From Amyelois transitella (lineage: Eukaryota > Arthropoda > Insecta > Lepidoptera > Pyralidae), in assembly GCF_032362555.1 (NCBI RefSeq), contig NC_083530.1, forward strand, positions 2,634,001 to 2,698,000: DNA of 64,000 nt. Reading direction: 5' to 3'. Both the position numbers and the translations under genes were made by a program. The notes beneath the pieces were generated by a model. It did not search any database. It was not told the DNA's origin and saw nothing but the letters and a program-made list of their open reading frames with translations. This document shows positions 8,513-19,800 of the stretch, piece by piece. Numbering within the stretch: the stretch's first letter is position 1; each line of letters starts with the position of its first letter.

Positions 8513-10996
8513 ATGGAAATATCTCGTACGACACTCGGTATCGCAGCGGGACTAGCTGGAACATTGTTTCTCGGCTACTGTGTATACTTCGACCAGCAAC
8601 GTCGTAAGGATCCTCTTTTCAAAAAGAAGTTGAGAGAACGTAAGTGATATTATTTTACATTAATTCCACAAAACAAGCCCTAATACTAATGTTTTTCACT
8701 TAATGTCTATCGTATGGTAAATTATTTTTAGAAAAGTTTGGACTTTTAGAAATTATAACCTTAAAATAAATTACGTTACATGCTTCGAGCTCTCGTATCA
8801 ATCAATTTCGCTTGAGTAAACATTTTCCCTTGAAAAAAGAATCATATGCATTTTGCGATTTGCATCGTATTCGTATGATTTGTTATTACCTACACTTACG
8901 GCGCGATGACATTGAAGTTGGTGCCAAGTGGAGCACATAATTATTAAAATGATCGAAGTTCACTGAACAGCTGCCTACCTACCTATTTTATGTTATTTTT
9001 AGCTTAAGATATTTAAATAAATATTTTTTTAAAAGCTTATTTGCACAATATGTGTGGCTGATGTAATAAGACTACAATACCAAAGTCTTTATTGACTTGC
9101 TAGTGTACCCATGATTTTCAATTTATTAAATTTGTCTTCAATGTTGCTTTTGGACGAAATATTCTCATAAAATAACCTTTTAAGCCATGAAGGTACCTTT
9201 ACTTTTCAACTTCCACAGACATCATCATAAGAATGGAGATTCTATGAGTAGGTATAAAAGAAACTTTTTTGACTTAGACATTTTTCTGGTAGTTTTTGTT
9301 ACATACATACATAAAATCACGCCTTTTTCCCGGAGGGGTAGGCAGAGACTTAAAGTAGTTAACCTAGTTACACTAACTTAGTTTTTGTTATTATGTATTT
9401 AATACTATACTCTTAGACAAACCACACAGATTGAACTGGCCTCAAAGTATGTTAGAGACACGTTTATTACCTTTATACAGATTAATTCAGTGTAATAAAT
9501 TATTATAAAAAGGACATTTTTGTCCATACATTCAATTCAGTGTACCTACGTACAGACATACATATAATCACATCTATATGTCTTGTTCAGTAGACAGAGC
9601 CAACAGTCTTGAAAAGACTGAAAAGCCACATTCAGCTGCATGGCCTAGTGATAGAATTGAATTTCAAATAGTGACAAATTGCCAGCCCATCGCCTACTAG
9701 AAGTAACCCAGGTTTATTAAGGGACTGTTGGCTCTGTCTACCCTGCAGGGTACAAGACATGATTGTACATTATACATAAATGATAAATATTTGTTTGCAG
9801 GTAGACAAAAAGCCCAACAGAATGCGTCTAGATCTCGTAACCTTGGCGGACCACTACCAGATATGAGCGATCATGAGGCTATGCAGAGGTTCTTCTTGCA
9901 ACAGGTGATTATATTAAAACAGAGAAAGATTATGAAAATTTTGGTAATATCCACACATATAATAAATAAGTAACTGACTGATGTTTCTATTGGAAAGATA
10001 TTGCCAATAACATTGATATGGGGGATCTAGTATAAAAGAGTAAAAGAAGCCTAAAATGTGATTTCTCGAATTTCTGTATCTATGTTTGTACAAGGACGTA
10101 CGAAGTTTCTCCCCGCCCCCACTCCTCTAAGGGGGCAATACTAGGGATCAGTTTTTATGTGTTAACACTTTCTCGGCGAATGAAATTACAGGCAATTAAT
10201 AGTAATAATATAATTGTACTGTTTTCAGATCCAACTTGGTGAGGAGTTGCTGGCCGCTGGAGACTTAGAGGCTGGAGTGGAGCATCTCGGGCAAGCGGTC
10301 ACTGTTTGCGGGCAGACACAACAGTTGCTCAGTGTAAGTACTTTCTTTGTACATAGTACATATCTATAATCACGTCTATATTCCTTGCAGGGTAGACGGA
10401 GCCACCAGTCTTCAAAAGACTAAAAGGCCAAGTTCAGCGGTTGTTTCAATGATAGAATTGGGTTTCAGGGTACTTTTTTTGTAGATTCATAATTTTGGTG
10501 TGATCATTTATTTATGAAGCATTGTCACCTTTGAGTCAAGACTGGAATAAATATTTCAAGAGGTTGACGTGACTTATATGTGTCAGTTACTTTTGGTGTT
10601 CTTTATGGTACATGACATGATGAATGAACTTATTTTACTTAAATTATTTATCATCTAAAAAATATATAATTTAATGGTGTTATCTTGGAAAAATATGACT
10701 CTGGTGATATACAGGTGGAATGATTCTAGATAAATTAAGGTCTTCTTCACTTTCAAATCAAATCATTATTCTACTACTATTGGACGTGTCCTCGCCTCTC
10801 TGGAAGTATGTCAGGGTTTTTAGACCTTGGAATATTCCAATTATTTTATTTTTCTTTTATTCCACAGGTACTCCAACAAACCATGCCAGCGCCAATATTC
10901 CATTTGCTCCTGAAGAAACTTCCAGAAGTTTCGGAGCGCCTCCGCGCTTCCATGAAGGCAAGTGGAAGCGTTCTCCAAGAGGAAGACGTAGAATAG
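8513..10996 (+). CDS. Tomm20: Mitochondrial import receptor subunit TOM20 (four exons)
   Basis: TOM20 is the outer-membrane receptor that binds amphipathic presequences and passes precursors to the TOM channel. Exons: 8513-8639, 9801-9904, 10229-10333 and 10868-10996, all with GT-AG borders and matching phases, giving 154 residues (human: 145). The N-terminal helix (about residues 7-26, GIAAGLAGTLFLGYCVYF) is the membrane anchor, followed by the conserved DQQRRKDP and the basic KKKLRERRQKAQ linker. The cytosolic TPR-like receptor domain includes MQRFFLQQIQLGEELLAAGD and the LLKKLP block; the acidic C terminus EEDVE is typical. Introns 2 and 3 are short; intron 1 and intron 3 carry repeat A and B copies. 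Confidence 0.96.
9301..9358 (+). repeat. Repeat family B head fragment
   Basis: (CATA)n is followed by AAATCACGCC..TTCCCGGAGGGGTAGGCAGAGACT, then unrelated sequence. It lies in TOMM20 intron 1. Confidence 0.75.
9548..9765 (+). repeat. Repeat family A copy plus an inverted A head
   Basis: A diverged A copy (9550-9715) lacks its tail and is followed at 9722-9762 by the A head in the opposite orientation (GACTGTTGGCTCTGTCTACC). The right end lies about 35 nt before TOMM20 exon 2. Confidence 0.75.
10353..10470 (+). repeat. Repeat family A fragment (TOMM20 intron 3)
   Basis: Diverged head and middle modules (ATCACGTCTATATTCC, AGCCACCAGTCTTC, TGATAGAATTGGG). Confidence 0.7.
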
Positions 10997-11449
10997 ACTA
11001 GTCCTGATTCGATTGTAAGGTTGTCTAGATCACTAGTTGATTTGTTTTTTTTTTTTTTCTAATTGTGTCCTACATGCCAGTTGCGTGAAATAATTAGGAT
11101 ACAGAATTTGTCTTTGGTTTGTAAGACTTAAACGGCTATGGATACAAGTTTTGTGGACATTTTAAATTGTAATACATTCTTCCTAAACTTACTAACATCC
11201 TTATACTACAGATGTCAAATGCACATGGGCGACCCTTTTGGCATCCACATATTTCTTGTCATATGTATTGTTCCTTCATGCTGACTCCGAGGTCAAGTTA
11301 TATTTTAAACAGTTACAGTAATAATGGTAAATCATTGACACAGTCAGTGTATTCAAAGTTATAGCTGAAGATGCTCTACAGTAGCTTTTAGTCTTTTTGG
11401 GGAAACATATGACATAAAAATGTACATCCCACAAAACTTTTATTTCTTA

Positions 11450-11640
11450 CTAGCTTTTTCGCGAGGTTTCGCTCCGGAAAAAGTTGCCTATGTTATTCAT
11501 AAAGGTCTATTCTATATGTATACCGAATTTCAACAAAATCGGTTCAGTTATTATTATTGTGGAAGACGAACGACGAAAATGAGCGCTCATTCCGCGTAGG
11601 TCTTCTGTATCCTTTTTATTTTACGACAATAGAGATTGTC
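11450..11640 (+). repeat. Dispersed repeat fragment (non-LTR or Helitron-type end)
   Basis: Contains CGAGGTTTCGCTCCGG, a protein-free AT-rich middle and AAAATCGGTTCAGTTATT, a pattern seen repeatedly at the ends of lepidopteran interspersed elements. Class uncertain. Confidence 0.5.
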
Positions 11641-13132
11641 TATGGTTACAAAATTTTTTAGTGTAAAGAGACAAAGTAAAGAGATTGTACATCAGTTGTT
11701 AATTTAGAATTATTTATTTTCCTATGTGAGGCGACGTACTGGCGATTTTTGCCGACTTCCAAAAAGGAGGAAGTCTTCAATTCTTCGCGTAGGTATATTA
11801 CATTATTTACGATGTACATGTTAAAGTCTACATTTTTTTATTGTCAACTTTTGTCTCTTCCTGTTAGTTATTTCAAATCATTTTCAAAATTTTATTAATG
11901 TATAAATTCAATTTTGCAACAAATTGATGATTATATGTTTGTATTTATTTATGCTAAACCGTTAACTTATAGTGCTGGCTCATTATAAAAAGAAAATAGA
12001 AATCCTAAATTATTTTAAACATTTTACTCAATTGTAAACGGCATCATAATATAAAACGGGGTCAGACTTCGACACGGTTTAGTATTAGGGTTAAAAGCTC
12101 GAATACTTTGGTCTTACATACATATTGTCATGTCTTGCAACTTAGGCTTTGTGCAATGGTTAGCGAAGTACAAGCGAAAGGAGAAAAATAGTAGAATATG
12201 TTATATTAGTATAAATGTGCATTGATGAAGGATGGGTTCTAAGGACAACTTTAGTATTTGCATTTACCAAAAAATGCCTATCAACTTTAAAATCTAGGTT
12301 TGTACAATCGCCTACAGAAAAACATGAGCTCCTTCCATACAAGCAAACCCATACGGCGTACATGGTTTATCTTCATGCGACTGTACTTTCGTGTCGGAAA
12401 ATAGAGACACTGGCAGCGAATGCATCTATTATTTTCTTTTTTATTTGGCTCTTAGTGATTGACGTGACTATATGCCTCGTACACAATATCTAAAGTAGGG
12501 ATATAGTATAGACATAACGATATGTATGTTTTATTCTTAAGGGCTGTATGTATTTATTATCATCAGTTGTTTGTTGTAAATTGTCGAGTTCAGCCTGTGA
12601 TATGAATCCACCGTAGGACACGCGATGTACCCGCAATTTAGAATAGTATGTTGCGCTCTTCTGGATAAGAATGCTTGAGTTTTGATTGAGATTTTACTGT
12701 GAAATAAAGTATTGTACAAAGTACTAAGTACGTACTAGTAAGTTGTATTGTTTGATTTTTAAACATATGTTGTGGCGTAATCACGAACGTATATACACAT
12801 ACACTGTCAGCCAATCACAGCGAAGAACACGAGGCAAAGAAGCGAAGAGTCTAAATCGCGCAAGCAAGTTAGAAGCACAAATAATTGTCCCTCGCACAGT
12901 TCCCCAGGTAATAACACGTAGCTTGGCGGAAAACTTTCCCTTTGAGGAGATCGAGCGTCATCACCCCCATCGAGAATCAAGAATAAACACATTTCCCACC
13001 AATAAACAATTTATTTAACTTTAACTACATAATTTAAATCGAACATAATATCAATATTTAAATTAAAGGAGGTACATCAGATTTATAAACAAGAATAAGT
13101 AAGTACCCACTCATGAGTTAAGTCATAGAGTT

Positions 13133-13267
13133 AAATCTTTACATTGAAAAAAAAAAAACAATTTGTCGCCAGTTAAAATGCATGTCTCAAATTTTAGATC
13201 ATTTGTAAAATTTGAGACTTATGTATTTTAACTGGCGACAAATTGTTTTTTTTCAATGTAAAGATTT
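13133..13267. repeat. Near-perfect 135-bp foldback (palindromic MITE-like)
   Basis: The left arm starts AAATCTTTACATTG, runs through an A tract, then CAATTTGTCGCCAGTTAAAA and TCTCAAATTTT; the right arm is its reverse complement, ending CAATGTAAAGATTT, around a 12-nt loop. Arms of about 60 nt are almost identical. No clear target-site duplication. Confidence 0.9.
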
Positions 13268-13625
13268 GCTTCTACGGCTTTTTTTATAAAAGGAACTGAG
13301 AGTAATTAAACTATGTCAATTACGCAAGTACGTAAAATGAGCAAATTGAACCTTATGATTCTGTGATAAGGGTCAACCATAAAAATAATAATTTATTAAC
13401 AAAATACCAACTTAAAAGGATAAACTTCTAATAGAATATACTTACATAATACCCACGTAAAATGTAAAACATACAATAATAATTAAATTCTAGTCCCTTT
13501 TTAACCCCAATAAAAATAGAGGTAAAAATTTTAATTTTCAATATTTTAAAAATACTTAACTTTTGTTCATTTCATTGTCATGGCCATAAAGAATGTAAAT
13601 TGGTCCAATTAACAAACCGAATGAA

Positions 13626-13631
13626 TTTATT
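13626..13631 (-). terminator. Likely poly(A) signal of HMBS
   Basis: AATAAA on the minus strand about 195 nt downstream of the HMBS stop codon. Confidence 0.4.
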
Positions 13632-13824
13632 GGGATTAGAAAAAAAACAATGTTTGTTTTCAACTCATTATGAACCAACAGAATACATTTTGTGGACTGC
13701 ACCCACATAAAAATATGAAGGGTACATAACATGATTGTAATTTTACTAATTTTAACAAAAACTTAAATAAACAACGTACAACTTGTACAGCCCAATATAA
13801 TATGTACAAAAATACATACAAAGA

Positions 13825-16800
13825 TCAGCTTTTTGTTACAGAACTCCTTATAATATCTTGTGTCACTTTCATAACCTCTATAGCACCTTGCGATATCAAA
13901 TTTTCCGCCAATTCTTTGCCAAGTTCATCGCATTTCTTTATCACGTCTATCGGCATACTTATATTTTCGGTCAAGCCGCAAAACAGTTCTAAATTGGAAT
14001 TGGCTAATTCTGTTTTCTCTGTGGTATCTTCACAACTTCCGGCTTCTCTATTTGAAATCCTTCGATTTAATTCTTCGATAGGGTTGACGTCGCTGGTCTC
14101 GCCTTTGAACTTTTTGGCGCCATTTTCTTCAGTTGGACTGTGTTTATGTTTAGTGGATTTTTTTATTTGGTCAAATGTTTGTTCCATAGTGTGGGATATT
14201 TTGGTAGAACCATCCATGCTCCACACAGCTCCTGATATAGTTAATTTAAATTTTGTGTCAAAAGGTTTCAGTCTTGTTGAGATCCCGACTGGCGCACTGC
14301 AGCCACCGCCTAAATATAATAAATTATTTAAAAAAAAAATTATAAATATATATTTTTATAACATTGTATGTCTGATTACCGATAAATATGAAGAGCGTGG
14401 CACATGATCGCTATTGAGTGAAAACAAAGTAATAAAAGTACAATGAGTTTTGAGTATTATGGTAGGTATAATTCCATAAGTGTAGTAGCTATATGCGTCC
14501 ACGGTAACATTGATAAGAGAAAAATACTGTGACTTGGTACAGAGATTGTGCTGTTTATTCTCAGAAATCACACGAATACTAAGCCCCGGGTCCAATTAAA
14601 GTTAATAATTTGTGCCTGTAATGAAAATAATGACTTAACAATGATCCAATATGGAAACTTCGCCTGCAAAGGTTACTCAGAATTCGGCTTCGGTAAAAAC
14701 ATGACTCACTCAATCCGGGATCATGTTTGAACGGCCCACCAGGCTCCTCTCCAAAGAGGTGAGGATACAACCGGGTCTAAGGCCAGGAGGAAGAAGAAGA
14801 AAGTAGAGACTATCATACCCAAAGTCTTGAGGAAGCTCCTCTCAGCTAGAACTCTGCAGTAAGTCTCCGGATGGTTGAAAGGCGACAACATGGCCAATAT
14901 ATCAGCGTTGTCAGCTCGGCATTCCACTGCCAACGCGCCTTGTCCCACCGCGTACATCATCTCCGAACAGGGCAGTACCTTTAAGGGAATAAAGACAGAT
15001 TTAAACTGATTAATAAATAAGGGATATCCCCTTCGTTGTGTTTAAGAGAAACATCACAGTTTAACATACAGACTTAGACCGATCAGCCAATTCGTATGGT
15101 TCACTTTTTGCTTCATCGTTATTTCCTTAACCAATAAAAAATTCATACACATATTTTATACAAAGATAACTAATAGACTATAGATAATATTTTACTTTAT
15201 TTGTGAAAAAAGAAATTGAAATAGAGAGTCGGTAATTAAATACTAATGCTCTTACGGTAAGGGAAAACATCGTGAGAATAGCTGCACATTCAGGCAACAG
15301 GTTATTTAACCATGATCGATCCAATACGCGTCAGGTTTACCTACAAACCAAGTGTTGTGTGTGTCAAACCAAGTGTCAAACAAGATAAACCTAATAATTT
15401 TGCTCTCGGTTATTTTAAGTCTATATGGCTAATTAGAAAGTTTACAACGTGAACATACACTGAATTTTAAACTTCAAAACCAGCAGCAAGGTATGATCTT
15501 AAATTTATAACATATAATCACTGCAATTGCACTTTAATTTGATCAAGAAACTTGTTCAGGAAGAATAACCGAAGATTTTTTAATTTACTTTTGTTATTTT
15601 AAGAATTTAATGACCAATTAGAGAATATTAAAAGGCGTACCTACCTTCATCACAAAGCGAAACGAATGATGAATGACATCTAAACATAATCAGCTGTAAT
15701 TTTGACACTATTGTAATCTTGTGACATTGACATATTAATCTATTGACATTGACATATGGATATATTGAAATTGACATTGACATATTGATTTATTGAAATT
15801 GACATAACTAAAACAAACCAAGAATCGATCGTATACAGCCAAGTTCGAACTTCTCACGTTATAAGTAAAGGTACGGCAAAAACAGCCTTAGAGAACCATA
15901 AGGCGGTACTTAGATACAAGAAAGAAAACTTACAAGAATTTTAATAAAATGTCTTCTAATGATTTTGTCACACTCCGATCACAAAAACGAATTCAATCGT
16001 GTTCCTTTGATTTACCCAAAACAGACAACAGAGCTAACTCAACTTTAATTGATGATACACAGCCTAACAGCGAGCCAAATATTTCTATGCTTGAAAGTTC
16101 CGACACACTAGCTCTCAAATCACAAATAGAACATTTACATATAGAATTGGACCAAGCCCATGAAGAAATATCTAATCTCAACGAAGAAAACCAAAACCTA
16201 AAAAGAAAAATATCTATGTATGAAAATAAACTAGATTTATACAAAAAGGTAACAAGTTCTGACATTATAATAAATAGAAGGACTACAATCAAGCACACAC
16301 GTAGCGTTGCAATGTTTCATACTCCGCAAAATCAAAGAATAAATTACTACAAAATGGGTTTCCCAAGAACTTCTCCCATACAGTACTCACCGGCTGTTTG
16401 TCAATTGCTGGAAAGCACTCCAATTTCTAAAAGCGGACAAACGAATATATTACACACACAAACCTATAGCGTTACCAAACAAGCGACTGATACTAACAAC
16501 TCAGCTACAAACGAAATTTTGGCGAAAGATACAAAAATACCAACAAGCTTAAATACAGACAAACAAAACAAGAAAAGGAAACCTAAAATAATAATACTCG
16601 GAGATCAATATGTTGTTGGTATATCTGAACAGCTCAGAGATATGACTGAGTTGAACAACTACGAAATTACAGGCTACGTTAAGCCATATGCAACATCCAA
16701 AGAAATCCTCAACAGTTATCCGCAACTACTTGAAGAAATCTCCGGCGACGATCACATTGTTTTATGTACTGGTAGCAATGACAAAATCCCAACAGAACTA

Positions 16801-19800
16801 TTTATAGAGTTAAGCTCGTTTTTGAAAAAAATTAAAAATGTTAATGTATATACTGTGAGCGTTAAATATAACAAATACATTGAATCGAATTCTTTGAATA
16901 ATTACATATATATGGTGTCCAGATATTTTCGGAATTGTACGTACATTAATTTACACAACAACCATAACATTATAAGCTCCCGTTATCAATTGGCAAGACG
17001 AATTTCTTTAGAAATTAAGACAAAATCATACCTAATAAAAAGCATTGCTCAAGCAGTATCTCGTTGCAAAAATAATAAGCCATGTAAAAACTCAATATTG
17101 TACTATTTTAAAAAAATTCCCAAATCAAACAATCCAGCAAATATTAACAGTAAGTCTGAAACTGCTAACAAACATATTGAAAAAGACGAACTTTACGTTG
17201 AATCGTTTCATAATTCCTTTCGTCCCTAAAACTTGCAATAAACTTACGGTGTTTCATCAAAATATAGCCGGAGTCTTATCAAAACGTGAAGAACTGGAAA
17301 TAGTCTTACAGATATTTGAAGATAGTAATAAAATATTTGATATCCTTTGCTTCACTGAAACATTTCTACTTTCAGAAACTGAAAATAATTTACACTTGAA
17401 TAATTACGAATTAGCATCTTTTTTCTCAAGAACTGATAAACAAAGAGGTGGAGTGGCTATTCTAACAAGACGAAACCTAGAATATAACGAATTATCCTTC
17501 GTGAAAGATATGGCAATAGCAAAAGAATTTGAATGCTGTGCAATAGAGATTTTAAATACAAATGTTATTATAGTGTGCATATATAGGATACCTAACTCAG
17601 ACGTAAATGTTTTATTCGAAAAATTGCATGCTTTATTGAAAATTCTTTCATTGAAAAAAACAAAACGTATTATCTTAGCAGGAGACTTTAACATAAATAT
17701 TTTGGAATCCAATAAAATTACACAGGAATACAATTTCTTATTAGATAGCTTTAATATGCAACACCATATAAACACTCCAACACGTAAACATGGATGCATA
17801 GATCATATTGTTAGCAATATTGACAATGTACGAGGAGAAACTCATCAATTGGGTCTCTCCGACCATAACACAGGTCAAGTGATCGAAGTAGATCTAAACA
17901 TTAAAAAAACTCCTCATTATTATTTCGTAAAAAGGAGAGACTATAGCAGAGAAAACATGGAAAAATTTAAATATTGTTTAAGTCAACTTACCTTTACTGA
18001 AATCTATACCAATGAATGTGCTAACAAAGGCTTCACAGCATTTCATGATCTCTTATGCCTGTTTCACAATCTATGTTTTCCGGTAATTAACGTCAAAATT
18101 CACTCAATTGCCAAAAAAACAACCTGGATTTCAAAAAACATTAAAAAATGCTGTAAAACTAAAAGAGCATTATACTTTAAACGTTTTAAGACCTCACCGA
18201 ATAAGGAAGAAAATAAAAATAAATACTTACAATACAACAAAATCTTAAAGAAATGTATGTACCAGGCTCAAAAACTTCAAAATCTACAGTTTCTATTAAA
18301 AGCAACTAACAAATGTAAAGCAAGTTGGCAAATAATTAAAAAGAATTTCAATTCAGTATATAGTAAGGACATTACATCTATTCTAACCCCAGATAAAGAA
18401 ACAATAAATAATCCAATTCAAATTGCAAATGAATTTAACAGTTATTTTATCAAAAATCACATAAGTAACGAATCTCCAAAAGATTATAATAATTTAAAAT
18501 ATACTAAAACAGAATCAAATAGAGAAAGCATGTTTGTAACTCCTACTACACCAGATGAAATTTATAATATAATAAAATCACTAAAAAATACTAAAACGAC
18601 CGGTTATGATGAAATTCCCACAGTGCTGCTCAAAGAAATTGCTAATATTATCTGCTTTCCTTTGTCTTACTTAATCAATTTGTCATTTGAACAAGGTATA
18701 TATCCTGAAAATTTAAAAAAGTCGATAGTAAAACCACTTTTCAAAAAAGGTAAAAGATGTGAACTGGAAAACTACCGACCAATTACTCTCATATCAGTAT
18801 TATCTAAAATTTACGAAAAAGCTATGTACATTCGTCTGGAAGAATTCTTGTCAAGATCAGCATTTTTCAAATCAGAACAACACGGATTTAGAAAAAACCA
18901 ATCTACAACCTTAGCATGCTTTAAACTTATCGATGCCATAACAAAGCACGTTGACAACCGGACTCAGGTAGGCGTCCTATTTCTGGATATGAGTAAAGCT
19001 TTTGACACGGTAGACCATAACATACTTTTAAAAAAATTGGATGCTAGTGGTGTAAGAGGTGTAGTTCTAACATGGTTTACAAGTTACCTCAAAGCACGCC
19101 TACAGTGCGTTCAAACTACAGGGCAAGATGGATTGTATCAAATTAAATATCAATCATCATACCAAAAAAATTTATTTGGTGTTCCCCAAGGCAGTATACT
19201 GGGACCATTGTTATTTTTAGTATATATAAATGACCTTCCTAATGCAACTAAACATCAATGTATACTATTCGCTGACGACACAACAATAATAATTAAAAAC
19301 AATAAAAATGATAATTTTGAATATGACATTAATAGCGCCCTTAATGATATAATAATTTGGTTGACTAATAATAACTTAAAAATTAATTTATCCAAAACAC
19401 AATTTATGCAATTCCAACCTCATCAAGCAACACCACTTAAATTATATGTAAACAATAATAACACAACAATCCAAGAAGTAACGACAACTAAATTCTTGGG
19501 TATCGCTTTGGATTCGCATTGTAACTGGAAAGAACACATTTCGATCCTTATAAAAAAAATTAGCAAATTTGTCTATGCACTTTGGAGGTTAAAAAAAACC
19601 GTATCTCAAAAAGCTGCACTTTTAGCATACTATGGCTATGTACATTCAATACTGAGATACGGCATTACTTTATGGGGAAACTCTGTCGATTCCGATAGAG
19701 CTTTCATAGCACAAAAAAAATGTATTCGTGCAATCTGTGGCCTGGGATATCGTGACACATGTGTACCATTGTTCAAAGAACTTCGAATTCTAACTGTCCC

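Larger units (their letters stand above)
10997..13824. other. Convergent intergenic region TOMM20/HMBS
   Basis: The two genes point towards each other. Apart from the repeat at 11450-11640 and the large hairpin at 13133-13267 I see no gene. A likely HMBS poly(A) signal (AATAAA on the minus strand) is at 13626-13631. A segment at 12780-13015 has a different, less AT-rich texture but no recognisable coding or LTR structure. Confidence 0.5.

Noticed and set aside
12743-13018. 91-codon frame and possible solo LTR at 12768-13015
   Set aside because: Texture differs from the flanks, but no target duplication, no paired termini and no protein similarity could be seen.
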